Below, piece by piece: positions 26,704 to 36,063 of a stretch of DNA of 64,000 nucleotides. The stretch spans positions 1 through 64,000 of the forward strand of contig NZ_MRZJ01000005.1 of the NCBI RefSeq assembly GCF_002994445.1. The letters are read 5' to 3'. Source of the DNA: Staphylococcus simulans (GTDB taxonomy: Bacteria > Bacillota > Bacilli > Staphylococcales > Staphylococcaceae). The notes beneath the pieces were generated by a model that saw only the letters and a list, made by a program, of their open reading frames with translations, ran no database searches and was not told where the DNA came from. Position 1 is the stretch's first letter. Each line of letters opens with the position of its first letter. A program made the position numbers and the translations under genes.

Positions 26704-27948
26704 ATGAATATCAACGATACTTTATTTATTTTCTTATGTACGCTTTTAGTGTGGTTAATGACACCTGGGTTGAGTTTGTTTTATGGAGGGTTAGTGCAGT
26801 CTAAAAATGTTTTAGATACGATTATGCAAAGTATGGCTGCCATTGTGGTTGTGACTGTTGCTTGGATTGTATTAGGTTTTACACTTAGTTTTGCGCCAGG
26901 AACATCATGGATCGGCGGACTTCAATATTTCTTTGCGCAGCATGTCGGCTTTTCAACACAAACAGAACTTTCACCGCATATTCCGTTTGCTTTATTTATG
27001 ATTTTCCAACTTATGTTTTGTACGATTGCTGTTTCAATCTTATCTGGTTCGATTTCTGAGAAGATGAAGTTTTTCCCTTATCTCATTTTTGTCTTTGTTT
27101 GGGTCATCTTGGTATATAGTCCTGTCGCACATTGGGTATGGGGCGGCGGTTGGATTGATCGTCTTGGCGCAATTGATTATGCAGGCGGTACAGTTGTACA
27201 TATTTCATCTGGTGTTTCCGGACTTGTATTAGCTATGATGATTGGCGCAGGACGCACCTTCGATAAAAGACCGCCGCACAATCTGGTTATTAGTTTAATC
27301 GGCGCCATCATGGTTTGGCTGGGCTGGTATGGATTTAATGCAGGCAGCGCATACACATTCAATGCAATTGCGATGACTGCGTTTGTCAACACAGTACTCG
27401 GCGCAAGTGCAGGTGCGCTTTCTTGGATGGCAATGGAATATCTTACTAAACGTACAACCAGCTTAGTGGGTATGTTATCTGGTGTGTTGGCAGGACTTGT
27501 CACCATTACTCCTGCTGCGGGATATGTGCATTTAATCAGTGCATTAATCTTATCTGGTATCGGTGGTATAGGTTGTTTCTTCACCATTAATTATATTAAG
27601 GTCAAACTCAACTACAACGACGCTTTAGATGCTTTTGGTTTACATGGTATCGGCGGAATTATCGGTGCTTTATTGACAGGTGTCTTTCAATCCCATCAAA
27701 TCAATTCTAAAATTGCGGATGGTCTGCTATTAGGAGGCAATTGGTATGCAGTTGTTGTACAGTTCATCGCAGTCGCTGTGACACTGCTCTTCAGTGGTAT
27801 CATGACCTTCCTTATTGCCAAGATTATTGGACGCTTTAGTGAATTAGGCACAACAGAAGATGAAGAAGAAGTAGGTCTGGATTATATACAACATGGGGAA
27901 CGTGCTTATTTCTATGGTGAGCTTAACAAATTGAATCACAGATTATAA
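26704..27948 (+). CDS. amt: Ammonium transporter (Amt/NrgA)
   Basis: A 414-residue channel-like ammonium carrier with eleven membrane segments. Signatures: GLSLFYGGLVQSKNVLD near residue 25, the Asp and first pore His in DYAGGTVVHISSG, and the second pore His in GLHGIGGIIGALLTG. The start at 26704 follows AAGGAGTG; the upstream in-frame ATG at 26677 has no ribosome site. There is no glnK-like PII gene beside it, unlike many amt loci. Confidence 0.92.
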   Translation: MNINDTLFIFLCTLLVWLMTPGLSLFYGGLVQSKNVLDTIMQSMAAIVVVTVAWIVLGFTLSFAPGTSWIGGLQYFFAQHVGFSTQTELSPHIPFALFMIFQLMFCTIAVSILSGSISEKMKFFPYLIFVFVWVILVYSPVAHWVWGGGWIDRLGAIDYAGGTVVHISSGVSGLVLAMMIGAGRTFDKRPPHNLVISLIGAIMVWLGWYGFNAGSAYTFNAIAMTAFVNTVLGASAGALSWMAMEYLTKRTTSLVGMLSGVLAGLVTITPAAGYVHLISALILSGIGGIGCFFTINYIKVKLNYNDALDAFGLHGIGGIIGALLTGVFQSHQINSKIADGLLLGGNWYAVVVQFIAVAVTLLFSGIMTFLIAKIIGRFSELGTTEDEEEVGLDYIQHGERAYFYGELNKLNHRL

Positions 27949-28057
27949 GGTTTAGTACTTCACCTCGCTATTTTGTCAGAGATAGAATTCAAAAACTTTA
28001 AAATTTTATAGATAAAAACATTTTTTACAAAAATTAAAACTACTTGGTCATATAGTG

Positions 28058-28090
28058 TCACCCCGCCTCTTTCTTTAAGAAGCGGGGTGA
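28058..28090. terminator. Hairpin between amt and convergent cstA
   Basis: TCACCCCGC (28058-28066) pairs with GCGGGGTGA (28082-28090). T-rich ends on both strands suit the convergent genes. Confidence 0.7.
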
Positions 28091-28094
28091 TTAT

Positions 28095-29552
28095 TTATAC
28101 GACTTGTGTATGCTGATTTGAAATATGATGATCAAGTTCAAATTTTACTTCGGATGTCACTTTCTTATATTGATAAATAAAGTATGCGACCCATAATAGA
28201 GTCAGTACCGCTCCGAGATAATAACTTAATGTTAAATCTAAACCGAATCCGATTTTCTGACTTAAAATATATACAAAGATATTCCAAGTCATGAATGTAG
28301 CAGGTACTGCCGCAACCCAGAAGTTCTTCTTCGCAAGCAATAGATACATTGCTCCTACCCATAAAGCTACAACCGCAGTTGTTTGGTTAGCCCATGAGAA
28401 GTAGCGCCATAAGATAGTGAAATCAATACGTGTCAATGCGAAACTAACTACGAATAACGGCGCCGCAACCATAATACGTTTCCATAATGAACGCTGATTA
28501 ACCTTCAAGTAGTCTGCGATAATCATACGTGCACTTCTAAATGATGTATCACCACTAGTAATAGGTAATACAATCACACCTAATACCGCAATTGTACCTA
28601 GTACTGATCCTAGTAATAAGTGAGAAGCTTTACTTACTACTAATGCTGCTTCACCTTGTGCTAATACACTTTGTAATCCTTCGTAACCATTGAACAAACT
28701 CATACCCGCAGCTGCCCAAATCATCGCAATGACACCTTCTGCGACCATCATGCCGTAGAAGATAAAACGACCGTTCTTTTCATTGTTTGTCGTACGTGAA
28801 ATAATCGGTGTTTGTGTCGCGTGGAAGCCTGATAACGCACCGCACGTAATTGTGAAGAACAATAATGGGAATATCGGTGCACCATCCGGATGCATATTTT
28901 GCAAGCTTAATTCAGGAATATGCGCGCCTGTTTGGATTAAACGAAAGCCCATGCCGATGGCACTGATTAATAATAAGGCGCCGAAAATCGGATAAATACG
29001 ACCAATAATTTTATCAATCGGCAAAATCGTAGATAGAATATAGTATACGAAGATCACGAAGATAATGATGCCTAACGCAATACGTCCATCCATTAAATTA
29101 TGTAATAATAAGGCTGGACTTGTAACGAAAACTGTCCCTGTAAGTAGTAATAATAAAATTGAGAAGACATTGACGAAGTGTTTCATCACCTTGCCTAAGA
29201 ATTTACTCGCAAGTTCCGGTAAATGTGCCCCTTTATTTCGAATAGAAATCATACCCGTTAAATAGTCATGTACCGCTCCTGCAAAGATACATCCTAAGAC
29301 AATCCATAAGAATGCGACTGGTCCGTATAATGCCCCCATAATCGGACCGAAAATAGGTCCCACCCCTGCAATATTCAGTAATTGAATCAAGGAGTTGGAT
29401 GATGTCTTCATCGGTAAATAGTCCACATTATCACGCTGATGATGTGCAGGTGTCGGTCTTGCCTCTTTAGGACCGAACATCTTATCAATATACTTCCCAT
29501 AAGTGAAATAACCTACAATCAGTAAAATGATTGAAACAATAAAAGTAACCAT
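28095..29552 (-). CDS. cstA: CstA-family carbon starvation transporter
   Basis: A 485-residue membrane protein of about thirteen segments. CstA features: AGVGPIFGPIMGALYGP, GAVHDYLTGMISIRNKGAHLPELASKFLG, and ALSGFHATQTPIISRT. The family imports peptides or pyruvate on carbon limitation. At under 500 residues it belongs to the shorter group seen in staphylococci. GGGGGATTG precedes the ATG. A good cre box upstream (29608) agrees with CcpA repression under sugar excess. Confidence 0.87.
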   Translation of the reverse strand: MVTFIVSIILLIVGYFTYGKYIDKMFGPKEARPTPAHHQRDNVDYLPMKTSSNSLIQLLNIAGVGPIFGPIMGALYGPVAFLWIVLGCIFAGAVHDYLTGMISIRNKGAHLPELASKFLGKVMKHFVNVFSILLLLLTGTVFVTSPALLLHNLMDGRIALGIIIFVIFVYYILSTILPIDKIIGRIYPIFGALLLISAIGMGFRLIQTGAHIPELSLQNMHPDGAPIFPLLFFTITCGALSGFHATQTPIISRTTNNEKNGRFIFYGMMVAEGVIAMIWAAAGMSLFNGYEGLQSVLAQGEAALVVSKASHLLLGSVLGTIAVLGVIVLPITSGDTSFRSARMIIADYLKVNQRSLWKRIMVAAPLFVVSFALTRIDFTILWRYFSWANQTTAVVALWVGAMYLLLAKKNFWVAAVPATFMTWNIFVYILSQKIGFGLDLTLSYYLGAVLTLLWVAYFIYQYKKVTSEVKFELDHHISNQHTQVV

Positions 29553-29607
29553 TCCACAATCCCCCTTTTATTTCTCTTTCAGATGCGATTCTAGATGTGT
29601 CAACTTT

Positions 29608-29623
29608 GTGAAAGCGTTTTCTT
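29608..29623 (-). promoter_or_regulatory. CcpA cre box before cstA
   Basis: The + strand reads GTGAAAGCGTTTTCTT, matching WTGNAANCGNWNNCWW at all but the first degenerate position. It lies about 55 bases upstream of the cstA start, in position to block transcription. Confidence 0.7.
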
Positions 29624-29745
29624 AATTGAACCACATTTTTCAAATTGTCACAAGATTGTGAAATAGGTAACAGTTATAAGAGTGATACAGCTTATAAAGA
29701 TCACTCTTAATTATTGCCTTTTTAATTAACAAAACACCCTTTATC

Positions 29746-29952
29746 TTACTTGTTATTTTTATCATCCTTAGATATTAATATTCGGACGACATTCATCACT
29801 ACCAACAGTACAACGACTACCGTAGTAACTACGCCATTGATATTGCCTATGCTGATATATGCTATTTTAAAATCAGAATTTATAAATTGAACCACACTGC
29901 CTATAATCAAATATGTACTAAGAATCAAAAGGATAATTCTCAAAACTTTCAT
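29746..29952 (-). CDS. Small two-helix membrane protein (68 aa)
   Basis: Two hydrophobic segments (about residues 3-24 and 38-60) and a polar SKDDKNNK tail. AGAAGGGGAATC precedes the ATG. Single gene between divergent neighbours. Not recognised. Confidence 0.6.
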   Translation of the reverse strand: MKVLRIILLILSTYLIIGSVVQFINSDFKIAYISIGNINGVVTTVVVVLLVVMNVVRILISKDDKNNK

Positions 29953-30096
29953 TATGATTCCCCTTCTCTCTATTCATAGTAGGTTTAATCTATTTTATAT
30001 CTAATGCTTTTCCTTTCGTTTTTATGTTAACTTAAATAATGAAAGAAATCATTATATACTACTATTTATCATTTTTTAAGAAAGGCTGAAGACATC

Positions 30097-30351
30097 ATGT
30101 ATTTTTCCTTATTAACTATCTTCTTTATTGTTCTGATTCTCGCATATACAATCTATTGTATTGTTAAACAGAAACCCGTTTACTATGTAGTCATCGGAAT
30201 CATTATATTTATCATAATTATGTTAATGGATCGCATATTCATTGAGCACGAAAGTCTTGGACAAGCAACCATACATCTATTACCTTCTACTTTTACATTG
30301 CTCTTGATTATCACTGGCTATATTGTATATTGCTATCGAAATGAATCTTAA
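30097..30351 (+). CDS. Small three-helix membrane protein (84 aa)
   Basis: Three hydrophobic segments (about residues 2-20, 27-45 and 62-80) separated by short charged loops. AAAGGCTGAAG precedes the ATG. It ends before a strong bidirectional hairpin. Not recognised. Confidence 0.6.
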   Translation: MYFSLLTIFFIVLILAYTIYCIVKQKPVYYVVIGIIIFIIIMLMDRIFIEHESLGQATIHLLPSTFTLLLIITGYIVYCYRNES

Positions 30352-30364
30352 AACACATGATAAA

Positions 30365-30396
30365 AATGCCTCGTACCGTTTGAGATACGAGGCATT
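30365..30396. terminator. Hairpin between the 84-aa gene and the convergent BCCT gene
   Basis: AATGCCTCGTA (30365-30375) pairs perfectly with TACGAGGCATT (30386-30396). Confidence 0.75.
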
Positions 30397-30421
30397 CAGT
30401 CTATTTATATGATTTCACAAT

Positions 30422-32047
30422 TTATTGTTCTTTATCATTAGTTTTTGTGTCGTTGGCTGCTTCTTCTTTCTCGATTTCTTTTTCACGTTTCTCTAATGGA
30501 ATAGAGTAGTCTGTATCGTCATCGATATAAGACATTTGGAAGTGTTTGGTGTGTTCTCTGCGCAATGCACGCATGATAGACACAATCATGAGTATCAGAA
30601 TAATCGAGAATGGCAAGCCTGTCACAAGTGATGCAGTCTGCAGACTTGTCAGTCCGCCCGCAATGGTCATTGTGACTGAGATAGCACCGATAAGCAGACC
30701 CCAAATAACTTTGTCTTTTATATTCGGATTATCTACACCGCCCGTAGCCATACTTGCGACAATATGTGTCGTAGAGTCGGCACTTGTGACGATAAAGATG
30801 AAGATAAGTGCGATTGCTAAAATACTTGTAATATCTGAGATTGGGAATTGTTTTAACAACTCGAACAATGCGACTGAGTAATCTTTGTCTACAATCTTTT
30901 CAATTCCAGTATTTTGCGTTAATGCAATCTTAAGTGCAGTACCGCCGAAACCTGCAATCCATGTAAATGAAATTAATGGCGGAATGATTAATACGCCGAT
31001 AACGAATTCACGAATAGTACGTCCTCTTGATACACGTGCAACGAAACCACCGATAAACGGCGACCACGCAATTACCCATGCCCAATAGAAGACTGTCCAT
31101 TTTTGAACCCATCCGTTCTCTCCTGAATATGGATTCACACGTAAACTGTATTCAATAAAGTGACGTAAGTAATCACCGATAGCTAATGTATAAGACTCTA
31201 ATACGAATTTTAAGTCTCCGAAGATTAAGATAAAGATTAATAAAATAGCACCAAGGCCGATATTAATATTACTTAACCATTTCACACCGCGGTTTAGACC
31301 GGTTAAAGCTGAACCTAGGAAGATACATACCATTAATACTGTAATCGCAACTTTGGTTACGTTTGTATTCGGTACATTAAATACATGATGTAAACCACCG
31401 CTGATTTGCATAATACCTAAACCGATTGATGTCGCAATCCCCATTACTGTTGCGATAATCGCTAAAATATCAATCAGATTACGAACAGGTCTAGGATACG
31501 CTTCACCGAATACCGGTTCCATCGCTGTTGAAATTAATCCGTTACGCTTTTTACGGAATTGGAAATAAGCTACTACTAAACCTGCCATAGCGAAAATCGA
31601 CCATTGAGAGATACCCCAGTGGAAGAATGTATAGCCCATGGCTAAACGTGCCGATTCTTCTGACTGATCTTTCACTGTTCCTGGGAATGGCGAATGCAAG
31701 AAGTGTGTTAAAGGCTCTGCGACACCCCAGAAGACAATACCGACACCTAGTCCTGCTGAGAATAACATCCCGATCCAAGACATAAATGAGAATTCCGGTT
31801 CAGAATCATCTGCGCCAAGTTTGAAACGTCCGAAACGTGATACGGCTAACGAAATTAAGAAGATATCCAGTACAACGATAATGACTAAGAAGAGCCAGCC
31901 GAATGTCCCTGCAATCACGTCATACGTACTTTGTGCATATTTACCGAAGAGTTTTGGGAAAATTCCCGCAACCAATGTTGCTAGCAGGATAATACCTACC
32001 GAAGTGAAATAAACTATATTTCTATGTTTTTCTTTCCTGGTTTTCAT
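30422..32047 (-). CDS. BCCT-family glycine betaine/choline-type transporter
   Basis: A 541-residue secondary carrier with twelve membrane segments. The BCCT signature is clear: GVGIVFWGVAEPLTHF near residue 100 and FYWAWVIAWSPFIGGFVARVSRGRT around 325. It has a charged cytosolic C-tail (EKREKEIEKEEAANDTK). Likely sodium-coupled uptake of betaine or a related osmoprotectant (OpuD/BetL type). The ATG at 32047 has AAGGGG rather far upstream (14 bases), so the start is slightly uncertain. A near-palindrome lies in the leader. Confidence 0.87.
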   Translation of the reverse strand: MKTRKEKHRNIVYFTSVGIILLATLVAGIFPKLFGKYAQSTYDVIAGTFGWLFLVIIVVLDIFLISLAVSRFGRFKLGADDSEPEFSFMSWIGMLFSAGLGVGIVFWGVAEPLTHFLHSPFPGTVKDQSEESARLAMGYTFFHWGISQWSIFAMAGLVVAYFQFRKKRNGLISTAMEPVFGEAYPRPVRNLIDILAIIATVMGIATSIGLGIMQISGGLHHVFNVPNTNVTKVAITVLMVCIFLGSALTGLNRGVKWLSNINIGLGAILLIFILIFGDLKFVLESYTLAIGDYLRHFIEYSLRVNPYSGENGWVQKWTVFYWAWVIAWSPFIGGFVARVSRGRTIREFVIGVLIIPPLISFTWIAGFGGTALKIALTQNTGIEKIVDKDYSVALFELLKQFPISDITSILAIALIFIFIVTSADSTTHIVASMATGGVDNPNIKDKVIWGLLIGAISVTMTIAGGLTSLQTASLVTGLPFSIILILMIVSIMRALRREHTKHFQMSYIDDDTDYSIPLEKREKEIEKEEAANDTKTNDKEQ

Positions 32048-32078
32048 GTTGAATTATAAATCCCCTTCCCGCTTGCTC

Positions 32079-32094
32079 AAACAAGCGTTTGTTT
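32079..32094. promoter_or_regulatory. TetR-type near-palindrome upstream of the BCCT gene
   Basis: AAACAAGCGTTTGTTT matches its own reverse complement at 14 of 16 positions, the shape of many TetR-family operators. It is 32-47 bases before the BCCT start. The rest of the interval to the tctC start at 32379 is AT-rich and presumably holds both divergent promoters; I see nothing else in it. Confidence 0.35.
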
Positions 32095-32378
32095 AATTAA
32101 AACACAAACAGAAGATAATCACAATTCGTCATTAAAAATATTTTGACTATTATTTAATTGATTACATGAATGTTTAAAAGGAGTTATTAGCACATTGCTT
32201 ATTAACACTAATCAGTATTGTAGCAACGCTTATTATTCCCCATCTCAGTTTATATCTATTTTTATAATTATCCTCTTTAAGATTTATATATTTAAAATAT
32301 CTATGATTTATTGTTGATTTTTGAAAATTGTGATAAATTATTAGAAAATTGAATATTTTTAAACAAAGGGGGATTTTT

Positions 32379-33359
32379 ATGCGAAGATTGGGGTGCTTCG
32401 TGTTAATTTTGACAGTACTTTTAGCAAGCTGCGGCAAGCAAGATGATGAAAAGCAGTCTGCTTCTAAAGACTTTCCGAATCAAACAGTAGAGATTGTTGC
32501 GCCAGCATCGCCTGGCGGCGGTTGGGATACAACAGCTCGTGCGATTCAAAAAGTCATGTTAGATGAAAATCTGACAAAGCAAAACATCACCGTGATTAAT
32601 AAACCTGGCGGGGGCGGTGAAGTCGGTTGGCAATATTTAAAATCTCGCTCGCCGAATACTGTCGCAATCAACTCTAGTTTATTGCTTTCAAACAAAGAAC
32701 TAGGACTCAGCGATTTAAGTGAAGATGATTTCACACCGATTGCTATATTGGCAACAGAATGGATCAGCTTAACAGCTTCTAATAAGTCCAATTTGAATTC
32801 TGGTAAAGAAGTCATGGACAAGCTGAAGAAGGATCCGAAATCCTTAACCATCGGTGTCGCACCAGGCCTTGGCAACAATGACCATCTTGCTTTTGTACAA
32901 GCCGCTAAACAATACGGTGTGGATGTCGATCAATTAGACTTCCTCGTCTATAAAAGCGGTGGCGATTTACAGACAGCATTGCTAGGAGGACATGTCGATG
33001 TAGCTTCTACTGCAGTTTCAGAAGTAAAGGAGCAGCATCAAGTACATAAACTCAAAATGTTGGCAGTTTCATCAAAGAAACGTATTAAAGGGATTAAAGA
33101 CGTACCTACATGGCAAGAACAAGGCGTCGATATGGTCTTCCCGCACTGGCGCGGTGTCATGGGCACAAAAGATATGACCAAAGAAGAACGTGCTTATTGG
33201 GATAAGACTATGCGCAAAGTTGTCCGTTCTAAAGGATGGCAAGATTTACGCAAAAACAATGATTGGGACAATTTCTATAAAGACAGCTATGAATCTGAAA
33301 AGTTCTTAAAAGAACAACGCAAAAAATATGATCAGCTCATTAAAGATGCTGGATTTTAA
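32379..33359 (+). CDS. tctC: Tripartite tricarboxylate transporter binding lipoprotein TctC
   Basis: Extracytoplasmic solute receptor of a TTT system. A lipoprotein signal with lipobox LLASC (Cys about residue 17) precedes a Bug-type fold (VEIVAPASPGGGWDTTARAI, INKPGGGGEVGW, LLGGHVDVASTAVSE). The start at 32379 follows AAAGGGGG; the in-frame TTG at 32349 is unsupported. Binds citrate or a similar carboxylate and hands it to TctAB. First gene of tctC-tctB-tctA. Confidence 0.88.
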   Translation: MRRLGCFVLILTVLLASCGKQDDEKQSASKDFPNQTVEIVAPASPGGGWDTTARAIQKVMLDENLTKQNITVINKPGGGGEVGWQYLKSRSPNTVAINSSLLLSNKELGLSDLSEDDFTPIAILATEWISLTASNKSNLNSGKEVMDKLKKDPKSLTIGVAPGLGNNDHLAFVQAAKQYGVDVDQLDFLVYKSGGDLQTALLGGHVDVASTAVSEVKEQHQVHKLKMLAVSSKKRIKGIKDVPTWQEQGVDMVFPHWRGVMGTKDMTKEERAYWDKTMRKVVRSKGWQDLRKNNDWDNFYKDSYESEKFLKEQRKKYDQLIKDAGF

Positions 33360-33371
33360 GGAGGACATTGT

Positions 33372-33815
33372 ATGGCACGGCTCTTACCACCGATTCTCCT
33401 TACATTGTTAGGGATTATTTATCTGGTACTGACACTTAATGTACAACGGTCTCGTATCGGCGACCCGAACAGTCCGATGTACTTTCCGTTACTCGTTGCG
33501 ACGCTGCTCATTGTGATGAGTGTGATTTATTTCTTCCAAGAATATAAACGTCGCCATGAGCACTTTGAGATTCTCGATTTATTACTTCAAAAGAAAACAC
33601 TGATTCGTTTAGGCGCAACGATTGTGATGATTATTATTTATGCTTTAATATTCGAACGCTTAGGTTTCTTAATTTCGACTATCCTCTTCTTAGGAGGCGT
33701 GTTGTTTTTAATTAATGGGGTGAAACACTGGCTTCAAAATATTATTGTTGCGCTCGTATTTTCAGGAATTACATGGTATACCTTCTCGCAATTATTAGAT
33801 GTGAGTTTACCATAA
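33372..33815 (+). CDS. tctB: Tripartite tricarboxylate transporter small membrane subunit TctB
   Basis: A 147-residue protein with four membrane segments and the TctB pattern (an early SRIGDPNSPMYFPLLVA segment and LIFERLGFLISTILF). It starts 12 bases after tctC with AAGGAGG, and is followed by tctA. It assists the large TctA channel in the cytoplasmic membrane. Confidence 0.85.
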   Translation: MARLLPPILLTLLGIIYLVLTLNVQRSRIGDPNSPMYFPLLVATLLIVMSVIYFFQEYKRRHEHFEILDLLLQKKTLIRLGATIVMIIIYALIFERLGFLISTILFLGGVLFLINGVKHWLQNIIVALVFSGITWYTFSQLLDVSLP

Positions 33816-33831
33816 GACAAGGGGGAGCAAT

Positions 33832-35328
33832 ATGGGAGATATCAACACTTTCTTAGAGGGTCTCACAACTGCCTTTCACCCCATGAATTTGCTTTGGGTA
33901 TTGATTGGCGGTTTCTTAGGGACAATAGTAGGCATGCTGCCGGGGTTAGGACCTGCAACTGCAGTTGCGGTCTTGATTCCTGTCACGTTCGGCATGGAAC
34001 CGGTAAGTGCCTTGATTTTAATGATTGCGATTTATTATGGGGCGATGTATGGGGGATCGCGCAGTTCCATCTTGTTAAATACACCAGGTGATGGTTCCGC
34101 AATCGCATCAACATTTGATGGGTATCCGATGACGAAGAATGGAGAAGCGGGTAAAGCATTAACGATTTCTGCAGTGGCATCATTAATTGGCGGGATTGTC
34201 GCAGTTATCGGCTTTATCTTTCTCGCCAAACCCTTATCCGACTTCTCGCTTCAATTCGGGCCAAGAGAATACTTCGTCTTATTCTTATTTACACTATCAA
34301 CCATTGTGTCACTTTCAATTGGTAAGATGGTAAAAGGTTTTATTGCGACTGCCATCGGCTTAATGGTCAGTACGGTAGGTGTCGATTTACAGACAAGTGT
34401 TTACCGCTTCACTTTCGATATCCCTCACCTGAGCGAAGGTATCAACTTCTTAGTTGTTATCATCGGTGTCTATGCAGTCGCAGAAGTTCTATACAATTAT
34501 ATGCATCTAGAAGCTTTAAAGCCGCCTGATGCCAAACTAGGCGCTATGAAACTGACTAAAACAGATTGGAAGCGTACATGGTGGACTATGTTAAGACAAA
34601 GTCCTTTAGGCTTTGTGATCGGCGTCTTACCTGGTGCCGGAGGTTCTATAGCATCTATGCTAAGTTATTCTACAGAACGCCAAGTCAACAAGAACGGCAA
34701 AGACTTCGGTAAAGGTGCTATTGAGGGTGTTGCCGCACCAGAAGCATCCAACAACGCCGCTTCTGTCGGTGCTTTGATTCCCTTACTGACAATGGGCGTG
34801 CCGGGTTCAGGTACAACCGCTGTTATTTTAGGCGCAGTCATTATGTTAGGACTCCAGCCAGGACCGCTTCTCTTTGAGAACGAACCAGAAACCATTTGGA
34901 CATTAATCAACAGTATGTTCATCGGCAACATCTTCTTAGTCATCATCAACATTGCTTTAATCGGTTTATTACTTAAAATCTTGCGTACACCGCCTAAAGT
35001 CTTGTATCCGATTATTTTAGTACTCGCATACTTAGGAACTTATACATTAGGCTACAGTGTCGTAGATTTCTATATCTTATTAGTTTTCGGTTTACTCGGC
35101 TTAGGCTTAAAACTGTTAGACTTCCCGATGGCACCATTAATACTCGCAGCCATTGTCGGATCAGATATGGAACAAAACTTCCGTAAAAGTTTAATCACCA
35201 GCAACAACAACATATTCGATATCTTCTTTGGTTCACCGATTAGTATCGTACTGACAATCATGACCATACTTTCACTCACTTATCCATTGATACTTAAGTT
35301 CATGAAACGCAAGAAGAAAGCGGCATAA
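33832..35328 (+). CDS. tctA: Tripartite tricarboxylate transporter large membrane subunit TctA
   Basis: A 498-residue protein with about eleven membrane segments and the two TctA glycine-rich signatures: GTIVGMLPGLGPATAVAVLIP near residue 30, and VIGVLPGAGGSIASMLSYSTE with EASNNAASVGALIPLLTMGVPGSG around 260-320. AAGGGGGAG precedes the ATG. It completes a TTT operon. No tctDE-type two-component genes are adjacent, so the control is elsewhere. Confidence 0.92.
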   Translation: MGDINTFLEGLTTAFHPMNLLWVLIGGFLGTIVGMLPGLGPATAVAVLIPVTFGMEPVSALILMIAIYYGAMYGGSRSSILLNTPGDGSAIASTFDGYPMTKNGEAGKALTISAVASLIGGIVAVIGFIFLAKPLSDFSLQFGPREYFVLFLFTLSTIVSLSIGKMVKGFIATAIGLMVSTVGVDLQTSVYRFTFDIPHLSEGINFLVVIIGVYAVAEVLYNYMHLEALKPPDAKLGAMKLTKTDWKRTWWTMLRQSPLGFVIGVLPGAGGSIASMLSYSTERQVNKNGKDFGKGAIEGVAAPEASNNAASVGALIPLLTMGVPGSGTTAVILGAVIMLGLQPGPLLFENEPETIWTLINSMFIGNIFLVIINIALIGLLLKILRTPPKVLYPIILVLAYLGTYTLGYSVVDFYILLVFGLLGLGLKLLDFPMAPLILAAIVGSDMEQNFRKSLITSNNNIFDIFFGSPISIVLTIMTILSLTYPLILKFMKRKKKAA

Positions 35329-35330
35329 TA

Positions 35331-35362
35331 AAACATCGGCCTGTAAAAAGGTCGATGTTTTT
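35331..35362 (+). terminator. Terminator of tctCBA
   Basis: AAACATCG (35331-35338) pairs with CGATGTTT (35353-35360), extended by GCC/GGT, then TTG. Confidence 0.7.
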
Positions 35363-35538
35363 GTATCTCTATACCATGCTCATCTATATCTATCCAATTT
35401 GATTTCCAATCGAAACTTACGAAAACTTCATTAAATCCATCTAATTTTAACTGTACAACCTATTTTTACTGTGAGATTATTATTTTGAGATAGAAACCTG
35501 ACTTCAACATCTCAAATACAAAAATGTAGGTGAAGAAT

Positions 35539-35904
35539 ATGGATCTAATTAACAGTTCAACACAAAAAAATGCATTTCAACCTGTTCCTCAAGAACAAAG
35601 AACGATGGCTATGTTACTATGGCTTTTAAACATTTTCACTGGATTAATCGGCCCGCTCATCATCTGGCTTATCAAAAAGGATGAATCTCCTTTCATCAAT
35701 CAACAAGGTAAAAACTATTGGAATTACGTTATCAGTTATTTTATTTACGGAATCGTAGCCACATTACTTTGTTTCATATTGATTGGATTCCTTATCCTTC
35801 CAATTCTTGTTATTGCTTCAACAGTTTATTCCATCATCGCTATTGTTAAAACGAATCAAGGCGAAGACTATGAAGTACCACTATCAATCAGATTTATTAA
35901 ATAG
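35539..35904 (+). CDS. DUF4870-type membrane protein
   Basis: A 121-residue protein: a polar N-terminus with PVPQEQRTMAMLLWLLNIFTGLIGPLIIWLIKKDESPFINQQGKNYWNY, the DUF4870 core motif, then two more membrane segments and a C-terminal EDYEVPLSIRFIK. The ATG at 35539 follows GTAGGTGAAG. Role unknown; the family is often co-found with envelope functions. Confidence 0.8.
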   Translation: MDLINSSTQKNAFQPVPQEQRTMAMLLWLLNIFTGLIGPLIIWLIKKDESPFINQQGKNYWNYVISYFIYGIVATLLCFILIGFLILPILVIASTVYSIIAIVKTNQGEDYEVPLSIRFIK

Positions 35905-35979
35905 AATTCGAAGAATTCAATTTACAAATTATTTCTTTAAATTATTTACCCACCACAAATGGTGGAGAACCTAAAATAA

Positions 35980-36017
35980 AGCACCCGACTCCTATGACTA
36001 CTTAGGAATCAGGTGCT
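35980..36017. terminator. Hairpin between the DUF4870 gene and the galactosamine operon end
   Basis: AGCACCCGACTCCTA (35980-35994) pairs with TAGGAATCAGGTGCT (36003-36017) with two wobbles. It lies between convergent genes. A smaller CCACCA/TGGTGG hairpin is at 35950-35965. Confidence 0.7.
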
Positions 36018-36063
36018 ATTGCTTAATATATAATTACAGGGGGTTGGGATAATATGTTATATA

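Noticed and set aside
27177..27587. 136-codon frame opposite amt
   Set aside because: Antisense shadow; amt has all pore residues.
32174..32437. Minus-strand 87-codon frame across the tctC start
   Set aside because: AT-rich intergenic reading with no ribosome site, and it overlaps the tctC lipoprotein start.
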